From Sphingobacteriales bacterium (GTDB lineage: Bacteria > Bacteroidota > Bacteroidia > Chitinophagales > Chitinophagaceae), in assembly GCA_016708305.1 (NCBI GenBank), contig JADJGB010000010.1:558001-622000 (forward strand): a stretch of 64,000 bases of DNA, given 5' to 3'. This document shows, in pieces, positions 27,079-35,394 of the stretch. The position numbers and the translations under genes were made by a program. Numbering within the stretch: the first letter of the stretch is position 1; the number at the start of each line of letters is the position of its first letter. The notes under the pieces are model-generated. The model searched no databases, had not been told where the DNA came from, and was given only the letters and a program-made list of their open reading frames with translations.

Positions 27079-28919
27079 ATGTATTTTAATAAACTATTTT
27101 TTGCTTGTTTTCTTATTATTTGCAATTCATATTTGTGTGCTCAAAACTGGCAACCGGTTTCCGGGAAAATAATGACCACCTGGGCAGCTCAGATTAATCC
27201 TCAGAATCCTTTACCTGAGTATCCACGGCCACAATTAGTGCGAAAAGATTGGCAAAACCTCAATGGATTGTGGCAATACGCCATTACACCTGCATCGCTG
27301 GAAAATATACCCTCTGTTTTTGATGGTCAAATACTGGTGCCCTACCCTATTGAATCGGCGCTTTCGGGAGTGGGCAAGAGAGTGGGTATGAAAAATGTTT
27401 TGTGGTATAAAAATTCTATCAATTTATCAAAACCTTCGGGAACCAATCAGGTGTTGCTTCATTTTGGGGCGGTGGACTGGCGATGCGATGTATATATTAA
27501 TGGTACAAAGGCCGGCAGCCATGAAGGCGGCTACGATCCTTTTAGCTTCAACATTACCAATCTCTTACAAAAAGGTAAAAGGCAGGAAATTGTTGTAAAA
27601 GTGTGGGATCCTACAGATGAAGGCACACAACCCAGAGGCAAACAGGTAAACAAACCTGAGGGAATATGGTACACACCTGTTACCGGTATATGGCAAACCG
27701 TGTGGATTGAGCAGGCTCCAGTGGCATATATTCAGTCCACCAAACAAACCCCAAATGTAGATGCCGGAGAACTTAAAATAACAGCAAATGTTTCAGGCGC
27801 TCAACCGGGCGATCTGGTAAAAATTGAAGCATGGGACGGAACGACAAAACTCGATGACGCCACTGTTCCCGCAGGAGTTGAAGCTGCTCTGGAAGTGAAG
27901 AACGCACAACTCTGGTCTCCAACATCTCCTAAGTTATATCGGCTTAAAATTTTCCTTTATAGAAATACTAAGCAGATTGATTATGCCGAGAGCTATTTCG
28001 CGATGCGTAAAATTGAACTGAAAAAAGATAAAAACGGAATGGAAAGGCTGGCGCTTAATAACAATATTCTATTCCACTATGGCCCATTAGATCAGGGATG
28101 GTGGCCTGATGGACTATACACAGCACCCACTGATGAGGCATTGAAGTTTGATGTGGTAAAAACCAAAGAAGTAGGCTTCAATATGATTCGCAAGCATATA
28201 AAGGTAGAGCCTGCACGCTGGTATTACTACTGCGATAGCGTTGGAATCATGGTGTGGCAGGATATGCCCAGCAGTGACCTCGGTGGAAACCGATGGGATA
28301 TGAATCCCGGAAAAATTTCGGGTTTCAATCATGATAAGCAACGAAGCACCGAATCTGAAGCTTATTACCGAAAAGAATGGAAGGTAATTATGGAATCCCT
28401 GCATAACTTTCCTTCAATTGTGATGTGGGTACCTTTTAATGAAGCATGGGGGCAGTTTAAAACTAAGGAAATTACAGATTGGACCATGCAAAACGATCCA
28501 TCCCGATTAGTAAACTGTGCCAGTGGCGGCAATTATTTTTATGATGCCGGGCACATTTTGGATATTCACAACTATCCCGACCCGATGATGCCGGATCCTG
28601 CAATTTTTGGAGGAAAAGGTCAGGCATTGGTGTTGGGTGAGTATGGTGGTCTTGGCCTTCCGGTGGAAGGACATACCTGGCAAGCCAAAGACAACTGGGG
28701 ATACCAAAGCTTTAAAAATGAAAAGGAACTACTGAACCGATATACCCGTTAATTACCGACCTCAGCAAACTCATACCGATGGGTTTGTCAGCTGCAGTTT
28801 ATACACAAACGACTGATGTGGAGATAGAAACAAACGGCATCTTGACCTACGACAGAAAAGTAATAAAGATGCCGGTAGAAAAATTGCAGGAATTACACAA
28901 AAGCCTTTACCAAAAGTAG
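27079..28919 (+). CDS. GH2 family glycoside hydrolase, PUL 1 (frameshifted near end)
   Basis: A secreted GH2 enzyme of about 613 residues: a signal peptide (ending SYLCAQ), a sugar-binding jelly roll (LVRKDWQNLNGLWQYAI, WYKNSINLSK, VYINGTKAGSHEGGYDPF), an immunoglobulin-like domain, and a TIM barrel with the acid/base motif WVPFNEAWGQ and a nucleophile region LVLGEYGGLG. The first frame stops at 28752 (LLNRYTR). The remaining 55 residues continue in another frame (ITDLSKLIPMGLSAAVYTQT, GILTYDRKV) to 28919. The join is CGTTAATT near 28756, where one T is missing. Specificity could be beta-galactosidase, beta-glucuronidase or alpha-L-arabinopyranose-related; not resolvable here. It is the last gene of PUL 1. 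Confidence 0.9.
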
Positions 28920-29011
28920 TAAATCACGAAGATTCGTTTGACAGGATTTATCATATTTAGAAAAAATGAATATCGGTAATTATTAATCGCAAGACAGTAT
29001 TAATAAAACAA

Positions 29012-29045
29012 AACCGCCCCGATTTATTTCCGGGGCGATTTGATT
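29012..29045. terminator. Bidirectional terminator between PUL 1 and the tryptophanase gene
   Basis: Perfect stem CGCCCCG (29015-29021) with CGGGGCG (29031-29037), flanked by AAAAC on one side and ATTTGATTT on the other. It lies between convergent genes and can serve both. Confidence 0.85.
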
Positions 29046-29058
29046 TATGGTTAATGGT

Positions 29059-30506
29059 TTACAGGCTATCACCAAAATCTTCTTTGAACTTAGCCATCAG
29101 TTTTTGAGGCCAGTCATTCACCGGCTCCAGACCACCCATAAAGAAACGCAATACCGGTGGTTCGTACACAAACCGCAAGCCGCCAATCAGTTCACGATTG
29201 TGATACAACCAGGTCATACGGTCTTCCACATATTTAATCTGCGAAAGTGTAAACACCCTTCTGGGAACAGCCAGACGAACCAATTCCATATCGGCATAAG
29301 TTTCATTGCCATACTCATCGCGTTGGTTAGAAATACTTCCTCTTTCCATACCTCTCACACCGGAAATAAGGAACAGGGCTGTTGCCAGAGCGCCGGCAGG
29401 ATATTCTTTCTGTGGTATGTGCGGGCAAATCTGCATGGCATCCAAATGAGCGCCCAGTACACCGGCAGGCCTGATTACCGGTACGCCGTTTTCATGTAGA
29501 GAATTTACAAGATACTCGATAAAGGCAGGGCTTTGGCTGATCATGGTATCGTCCAAAGTCCGTATAATCCTACAGCCATTGCTTCAATTTCGCGAACAGA
29601 AATACCGCCATAAGTCAGAAATCCTTCATACAACGGCACCAGGTTTTCTAATTCTTTATAAATGCTCATATCATTGGTACAAATACCGCCACCTCTTGAA
29701 GAACTTAGCTTTCGGGCAGAAAAATAAACTAAATCGGCCAGATCGGTCATTATTTTGATAACCTCCGCCATTGATGAATTTTGAAACTCAGGCTCACGCT
29801 TGAGCACCAAATACGCATTCTCTCCAATCAGGCTCGCATCCAATACTAATTTAATTTTGTATTTATCTGCAATCGCTCTCACATCGCGCAGGTTCTGAAC
29901 AGAAAAAGGTTGTCCGCCAATCAGGTTGGTAGAGGCTTCCATACGAATGAACGGAATGTTTTTGGGTTCGTGAATTTTGATTACTTCTTCAAGTTTTTCA
30001 AGATTCATATTTCCCTTAAACGAGTGTGTTGAGTTTATCACATAAGCCTCATCATAAAGCAGTTCGGCAATTTTTCCTCCATATTGTGTAATATGCGCCA
30101 TGGCGGTAGTAAAGTGATAGTTCATTGGCACACAGCTTCCCTGTTTTACATACACATTGGAAATGATATTTTCGGCAGCACGTCCCTGGTGTACCGGCAA
30201 AAAATATTTTTTGCCTAATACTTCTTCAACTGCTTTTTGCAGTTTAAAGAAACTCTGTGAACCGGCATAAGCGTCATCAGCCTGCATCATAGCAGCCAAC
30301 TGGTTGTCACTCATAGCATTGGTACCACTATCGGTAAGCATATCCAGAAATACATCCAAAGTATTCAATCGAAAAGTGTTATAACCTCCTTCGTTCAAAG
30401 CTTCTAAGCGGCGTTCGATGGGTACCAGATTGAGTTTTTGTACAATACGAGTTTTGTGCAATTCCAGCGGAATGTTTTGGCCATTGTAAAATTTAATGTT
30501 GGGCAT
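29059..30506 (-). CDS. tnaA: Tryptophanase / tyrosine phenol-lyase family enzyme (frameshifted)
   Basis: A PLP-dependent beta-eliminating lyase of about 482 residues that splits tryptophan to indole, pyruvate and ammonia, or tyrosine to phenol. The first piece includes IKFYNGQNIPLE at the N-terminus, FLPVHQGRAAENI, VPMNYHFTTAMAHI, the PLP-binding Asp223 in LVLDAS, and the Schiff-base Lys266 in FSARKLSSSRGGG. The second piece starts DDTMISQSPAFIEYL and runs to 29059. The join near 29545-29556 needs one extra base (GGACTTTGG for GGAACTTTGG). The Lys context differs from that of E. coli TnaA (AKKDAMVP-type), so substrate preference is uncertain, though many Bacteroidota homologues are annotated as tryptophanase. 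Confidence 0.82.
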
Positions 30507-30669
30507 GGTTCTGTTTTTTTAAAAATAAATATTAAATAGTTGATTTCTAAATATTTACCTAAGTAAATAGATAAATATCAAAAAACTTTAAAAATACATA
30601 TAAAAAAAATAATCCACAAGGAGAATTGTATGATTATTGTCATTTTTGAGCAAGTGGCTCAGTTAGGTT

Positions 30670-31407
30670 TCAATAGAAGTCCGTATTCCAGATTTGCCAA
30701 CTCAGGTCGGCCTGGCCTACCAGCATTTCAAAACCATTTTTGATTGCTGCACCCCTCTCCTGCCCTTTTTGAAGAAATAGCGTAACAGGCGGATTGTAAA
30801 CCAAATCGTAGAGATAATGACGAGGTGAAAGATATTCGAATGGAAGCTGCGGTACATTTTCAACCTTTGGAAAGCTACCCAAAGGTGTAGTATTGATAAT
30901 CAGGGTATTATCTTCTATTATATTACGGTTTAATTGTTCGTAAGTATAACTGTCAGGTTTTTCGGTTCTTGAAACAAATTTATATTCAATACCCAGCTTC
31001 TTTAATACAAAACATACCGCATTGGAAGCACCACCAGTACCCAGAATCAATGCTTTTTTATGATGTGGCTTCAATAGTGATATTAATGAGCTTTCAAAGG
31101 CAGGCGCATCTGTATTGAAGCCTTTTAGTATCCCATCTGTAATTTTTATGCAGTTGCAAGCGCTAATTGCTGCTGCTTCACTGTCAATGTATGATAAAAA
31201 AGGAAGCACTTCTTTTTTATAAGGAATCGTAACATTGAAGCCACTAAGATTATTGTTATTTAAAACTGTATTAAGAAGACCTATGTTTTCAATTTCAAAC
31301 AATTCATACGCAGCATCATTAATGCTTTCTTTCAAAAATTTTTCGGTAAAATATTTTTTTGAAAAAGACTGAGTCAGCGGGTAGCCAATCAAACCAAACA
31401 ACCGCAT
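30670..31407 (-). CDS. aroE: Shikimate dehydrogenase
   Basis: A 245-residue enzyme reducing 3-dehydroshikimate to shikimate with NADPH in aromatic amino acid synthesis. Substrate-binding motifs are GYPLTQSFSKKYF (the two serines), the catalytic Lys in FNVTIPYKKEV, and FNTDAPAF. The NADPH-binding loop is LILGTGGASNAVCF, and the C-terminus has NGFEMLVGQADLSWQIW, the usual ending with the Gln. ATG 31407 shares one base with the stop codon of the upstream comA gene, so translation is coupled. The GTG one codon earlier is also possible. The gene is intact. Confidence 0.93.
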   Translation of the reverse strand: MRLFGLIGYPLTQSFSKKYFTEKFLKESINDAAYELFEIENIGLLNTVLNNNNLSGFNVTIPYKKEVLPFLSYIDSEAAAISACNCIKITDGILKGFNTDAPAFESSLISLLKPHHKKALILGTGGASNAVCFVLKKLGIEYKFVSRTEKPDSYTYEQLNRNIIEDNTLIINTTPLGSFPKVENVPQLPFEYLSPRHYLYDLVYNPPVTLFLQKGQERGAAIKNGFEMLVGQADLSWQIWNTDFY

Positions 31408-32180
31408 CACACTTTGGTATTTTTGTCTAAATATAACGAAAAAGTATCCCCGCGCAGCCCAATACGCATTGATTCTAAAGCAATTACTTCGTTGGGAGGA
31501 ATATTCCCCAAATTAGCATTGCAACCAAGCAACTGCAGGAAATATAATTGTTGTGCCTTTTGTGGCGCCTCCCAAAGAATTTTTTCCTCAGGTATTTGGG
31601 TAAGAATCTCTTGCACCAGTCCTTCTCTCACCTCTCCTGTGCCTCTGTAAATTCCTACATTTCCGGCTTCACGGGCTTCTGCAATAACATAAGAAGATCC
31701 GGCTTCTAATTCAGCCTTCATCAGTTCAATCCACTTGTAAGGAGGAATAATATTGGCGGCATCTTTACTACCCACTTCACTGAGAACGGTGCCATATTTG
31801 GTCATTTTTTCAATATAGCCGCATTTTTCGGCATGAGGAATAGTGATGGAGCCATCGCTCACTTCTATATAATCTATGCCAAAATGTTTGCAAACCGCAA
31901 TATAATCATCTACCTGATTGCGTACCAGGTACGCCTCAAAGAGTGTGCCTCCAAAATAAACTGCCATATCATACGATTTATACAGCTCTATCTTTTCGGC
32001 AACATTAGTGGTTACTACGGCAGTGCCAAAACCAAGTTTCACCACATCTACATGCGGAAACGAAACACTCATAAAGTTTTTGGCTTCCTCTAAACTCAAC
32101 CCTTTATCCATTACCATTGTAATTCCTGAAGTTCGGGGACGTATATTGCGTGCAGGCAACTGAGTTAAATTAAAATTCAT
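31407..32180 (-). CDS. comA: Phosphosulfolactate synthase (ComA-like)
   Basis: A 257-residue TIM-barrel protein of the ComA family, which adds sulfite to phosphoenolpyruvate to give phosphosulfolactate. Family features include GITMVMDKGLSLEEAKNF near the N-terminus, VDVVKLGFGTAVVT, VYFGGTLFEAYLVRNQVDDY, IEVSDGSITIPHAEKC, and VGIYRGTGEVREG. In archaea and some bacilli this leads to coenzyme M or sulfolactate. In Bacteroidota it may feed sulfonate production for sulfonolipids, but that link is inferred. Its stop overlaps the aroE start by one base. The TPR gene lies 115 bases upstream. The gene is intact. Confidence 0.9.
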   Translation of the reverse strand: MNFNLTQLPARNIRPRTSGITMVMDKGLSLEEAKNFMSVSFPHVDVVKLGFGTAVVTTNVAEKIELYKSYDMAVYFGGTLFEAYLVRNQVDDYIAVCKHFGIDYIEVSDGSITIPHAEKCGYIEKMTKYGTVLSEVGSKDAANIIPPYKWIELMKAELEAGSSYVIAEAREAGNVGIYRGTGEVREGLVQEILTQIPEEKILWEAPQKAQQLYFLQLLGCNANLGNIPPNEVIALESMRIGLRGDTFSLYLDKNTKV

Positions 32181-32295
32181 TCTCTGTTAGTTAAGTCATC
32201 AATAAGGCACAAAATTACTGATTTTTACTAATGAGCAGGGTAAAAACTGGAGAATGTGCAAAAAAAAATTTAGATTTATTAAATCCTTAAAAGCA

Positions 32296-33726
32296 TCATT
32301 TTCTCCTTTTTTGCGGTTTCTTCTTAAATTTTGCAATGAGGTCGGCCACTTTAGGGTTACTCAATAATGAGGGGATAAGCTGTATCAGTTTTTTTACCAA
32401 TGTGGGCGATTCTGTCAAAGCATTTTCAAGACAAATAAGCGCTTCTTTATTTTTCCTTAAACCGAAAAGAATGGATGTTTTGTAATAAATGAACAAAGGT
32501 TTTTCTGTTTTAGCAAGCGCCTCCTCTGATTTTAGTAATGCCTGTTCATAATACTCCTCTCTAAACAGGCAAACAATCAGAGATTCCCATCCCGTAACGG
32601 ATGCGGGTTTTAGCCTGACCACATTCAAAAAGTGCTGAATAGCTTCTTTCCCCATGCCTAATTCTTGTTTACATTCGCCCATAAGTAATTCATACTCAGC
32701 CTTATTAGGTTTGAGGCGAATAGCTGTTTCCAATACTTTAATACTTTGTCCCCACATTTCCTGCATATAATAAGTAAAAGCAACTTTGTAAACCAGATGA
32801 CTGTTTTCAAGGTTCAGATGAGATGCTTTACGATAATAAAATCTCGCCTGAGCGTAATTTTTTAATCGCTCATAACAAAAGCCTATTGCTTCAAAAATAA
32901 CCTCCTCCGGCTTCGAAAATTCAACTACTCTTTCAAGATTCTCAATTGCATCCTTATATTTCCTAAGCCTGATATATGCATCGCCAATGTTTCTATAAGC
33001 ATATTCAAACTTTTCGTCGATGGCTGTGGCATACTTGTAAGCGTCAATAGCCTTTTCATAAAGCTTTAACCCCTGATAAGCCGAACCAAGATTGAACCAG
33101 GCCAGTTCATTATAGGGATGATTTTCTATTATTTTTTGATGCAGTTCAATGCTTTCTGCATTTCTACCGGTAAAATCGGTCCAAAAACATATTTTGTATA
33201 ATGCCTCCTCATTGGTTGGTTCCTGCTCCAGAATCAGTTTAAGGCAGTCGAACACTTTTTCAAAATCCTCAAAATCATCATAAACATCTGCCAGTTCAAA
33301 AAGCAGATCAATGCGCTCCTCACCCAAAAAACGCACCAATGCCTCCTCCAGAAGATTCACTGCTTCTTCCTGCCTGTCAAGCGCCAGTAAGGTTTCCGTT
33401 TTCAGAATGTATAGGTCAATATTATTATTGTCAAATATTTCGGCCTGCTCCAGCAGTTCGAGTGCAGTTTGGTATTCTTTGTTGTTCAGTATCAAATCAG
33501 CCTTCCTCACTAACAAAATACCTGAAAAGGGAAACTGTTCAATAGCCATATTTACTGCCTGAAGCGCTTTCTTATACTCCTCATTTAACTCAAAATATTC
33601 GATAATTTTTTCAAAGGATTCCTCTTCCAGATATGAAATTCCTTTTCCTTTTTGAAGATTTTCAAATTGAAGCAGCAATTCATTCATTTCTTCATCTCTT
33701 TCTCCACTTTGCGAAAATTCTTTCAT
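32296..33726 (-). CDS. Tetratricopeptide-repeat protein
   Basis: A 476-residue protein made almost wholly of TPR-like helical pairs, for example EYKKALQAVNMAIEQFPFSG, EYQTALELLEQAEIFDNNNI, YEKAIDAYKYATAIDEKFEY, YKDAIENLERVVEF and GKEAIQHFLNVVRLKPASV. There is no signal peptide, so it is likely cytoplasmic. It ends in a basic tail (KKKPQKRRK). The role is not identifiable from the sequence; such proteins usually scaffold protein complexes. It is the first gene of a probable minus-strand run with comA and aroE. The gene is intact, and the start ATG at 33726 is well placed. Confidence 0.88.
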   Translation of the reverse strand: MKEFSQSGERDEEMNELLLQFENLQKGKGISYLEEESFEKIIEYFELNEEYKKALQAVNMAIEQFPFSGILLVRKADLILNNKEYQTALELLEQAEIFDNNNIDLYILKTETLLALDRQEEAVNLLEEALVRFLGEERIDLLFELADVYDDFEDFEKVFDCLKLILEQEPTNEEALYKICFWTDFTGRNAESIELHQKIIENHPYNELAWFNLGSAYQGLKLYEKAIDAYKYATAIDEKFEYAYRNIGDAYIRLRKYKDAIENLERVVEFSKPEEVIFEAIGFCYERLKNYAQARFYYRKASHLNLENSHLVYKVAFTYYMQEMWGQSIKVLETAIRLKPNKAEYELLMGECKQELGMGKEAIQHFLNVVRLKPASVTGWESLIVCLFREEYYEQALLKSEEALAKTEKPLFIYYKTSILFGLRKNKEALICLENALTESPTLVKKLIQLIPSLLSNPKVADLIAKFKKKPQKRRK

Positions 33727-33872
33727 AATTCATTGTTTTAAATAGCCCCAATAAATACTTCAAACATAAAACAAGATACAGTATTTAATTGTTCCATGAT
33801 AAATGAATTTATCCTCTGATGTTGATAACCTACTCATTTTCATCAAAAGAAAAAAATTAAAAAAACGTTAAT

Positions 33873-33908
33873 TTTTTTGTAAAATGTATAATTCATGTTG
33901 TATATTTG
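33873..33908 (+). promoter_or_regulatory. Bacteroidota-type promoter before the small exported protein
   Basis: TTTTTTG at about 33873-33879, then a gap of about 21 bases, then TATATTTG at 33901-33908, matching the TTTG / TAnnTTTG pattern of Bacteroidota housekeeping promoters. The start codon is at 33938. Confidence 0.65.
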
Positions 33909-33937
33909 TGTAAATTGTAACTGTAAAATTTATTAAA

Positions 33938-34297
33938 ATGTTTAAAACCTTCTTATTTAACATGCTGATTTTGTTAGGGTTAGGAGGTGTTAGTTATGCC
34001 TCCGACCGGGTTTCCAGCGACTTGTTTGGAAAAGAAAAACCCAAGTCCTACTTTCAGGATAATGAGTTGAAGAACGAAAAGCAGCTTAATTCCTTCTCTC
34101 TGCGTTCAGATATGCAGTTTAGAGGTAAAGAAGTGATTAAGAGTCAGGCTGATTATAATTATTTAAATCTCAATACTTCTATCACTTACCAAAAAGGTAA
34201 TAATAACTATGTTTTGCCTTATCGCAAAAACGTGATTCTCAATAGAATTACCTTTAACCCTAACGCAAATTCGAATAATCGAACTTATCAGCGATAG
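33938..34297 (+). CDS. Small exported hypothetical protein
   Basis: A 119-residue protein with a clear signal peptide (MFKTFLFNMLILLGLGGVSYAS, cleavage about residue 22). The mature part is polar and Asn/Lys/Tyr-rich, with no cysteine and no recognisable domain (SYFQDNELKNEKQLNSF, YNYLNLNTSITYQKGNNNY). The composition suggests a periplasmic or surface protein, perhaps short and disordered. It is preceded by a good TAnnTTTG promoter and followed by an intrinsic terminator, so it forms its own transcription unit. This makes it a real gene, but its function is unknown. Confidence 0.75.
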   Translation: MFKTFLFNMLILLGLGGVSYASDRVSSDLFGKEKPKSYFQDNELKNEKQLNSFSLRSDMQFRGKEVIKSQADYNYLNLNTSITYQKGNNNYVLPYRKNVILNRITFNPNANSNNRTYQR

Positions 34298-34317
34298 TAA
34301 AATATTTTTTTACGTAA

Positions 34318-34347
34318 AGCCGTTTCTTACCCGAAACGGTTTTTTTT
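34318..34347 (+). terminator. Rho-independent terminator of the small exported protein gene
   Basis: Stem CCGTTTC (34320-34326) with GAAACGG (34333-34339), followed by eight T. It lies 20 bases past the stop. Confidence 0.9.
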
Positions 34348-34668
34348 GCACCAATATTTAACTACAGAATAATAAACATTACCTGCTATTTGCCAGTCTC
34401 GTTGTGTTGGCCTTGAAAAAATTGCGTTAAGAAAATAATTTTTCAAACCGACCATTGTAAAGCAATGGGAAAGCTGCCGTTGTTTGAGCGCAGTAGGGGT
34501 ATCAATTCAAATGTATGGCCTTTTTGGCTCCACTTTTTTCTTGATAAAAAGGTGGAAAATACGCTCTGTTGCAGCGATACGACTAAAATTAATTATTCTA
34601 TTTAATTTTTACAAAACTATCAGAACCACAATTGGAATTTATACCTTTATACAAATTATTTTTATCAA
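34348..34668. other. Intergenic stretch with a terminator-like hairpin
   Basis: No convincing gene. A 70-codon frame at 34484 exists but overlaps the next start and has no support. A stem TCCAC-TTTTT with AAAAA-GTGGA at about 34529-34555 could act as a bidirectional terminator or be a remnant of an intergenic repeat. Confidence 0.4.
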
Positions 34669-35382
34669 ATGCTTACCAGAATATTTTTTATAACGGTATC
34701 AATTTTTCTTTTTCATTTATCTTTTTCTCAATCCGTATTGAAAGGCACTGTTTACAAAGAAGGCATTGACTCTTTAGGCGCTTATGTAACAGTTACAAAT
34801 GTTTCTCAGGGAATAGTAAATCTGTCCGCTGCAAATGGTTCTTATAAAATAAGGGTCAACGAAAAGGATATGGTCGTTTTTTCCTATGTAGGTTTTTTAT
34901 CCGATACAATTATCGTAGAGAAACAACTTTTGATAGATGGATACGACGCATTTCTATTATCGAATGAAGGAGTTATTTTGGAAAAGGTAACGGTAAGAGG
35001 CGATTACAGACAGGATTCGCTGGAAAGAAGAAAATACTACGAAAATGTGTATAACAAACAAACCAAAGTAACCGGCGGGAATGCGCCTGCTGCCGGAGTG
35101 GGAGTTGCATTAAGCCCCATAACCTATTTTTCAAAAAGTGGTAAAGAAACCCGAGAACTAAAGAAAAGGCTGAAGAAGCAGGAAGAAAATTATTATATAG
35201 ACTACGTATTTTCCCCTTCTTGGGTAAGCAGCATCACCGGACTAAAAGACGATTCATTAAGACTTTTTATGTATATGTATCGACCCAGTTATAAATTTTG
35301 TCGAAATAATGACCGTACTGCACTCACACTTTATGTCAATGATAAACTTAAGGAGTACTCAAATCCCAAAAAGAAAAAATAA
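34669..35382 (+). CDS. Exported protein with carboxypeptidase-regulatory-like domain
   Basis: A 237-residue protein with a signal peptide (ending LSFSQ, about residue 21), followed by a beta-sandwich of the CarboxypepD_reg/DUF4480 kind (VLKGTVYKEGIDSLGAYVTV, LSAANGSYKIRVNEKDMVVFSYVGF). This is the same module that precedes SusC plugs, but no TonB receptor follows. The second half is basic and unrecognised (ELKKRLKKQEENYYIDYVFS). It is presumably periplasmic or outer-membrane associated, with unknown function. It converges on smc with only 12 bases between stops. The gene is intact. Confidence 0.78.
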   Translation: MLTRIFFITVSIFLFHLSFSQSVLKGTVYKEGIDSLGAYVTVTNVSQGIVNLSAANGSYKIRVNEKDMVVFSYVGFLSDTIIVEKQLLIDGYDAFLLSNEGVILEKVTVRGDYRQDSLERRKYYENVYNKQTKVTGGNAPAAGVGVALSPITYFSKSGKETRELKKRLKKQEENYYIDYVFSPSWVSSITGLKDDSLRLFMYMYRPSYKFCRNNDRTALTLYVNDKLKEYSNPKKKK

Positions 35383-35394
35383 CAATCTTTAGCA

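Noticed and set aside
30600..30665. tRNA-like words (GTGGCTCAGTTAGG) downstream of aroE
   Set aside because: There is no matching acceptor stem, anticodon arm or CCA-side T arm around it; chance similarity to a D-loop.
34484..34693. 70-codon ORF in the 34.4-34.7 kb gap
   Set aside because: Overlaps the start of the next real gene, has no start context and includes the terminator-like hairpin.
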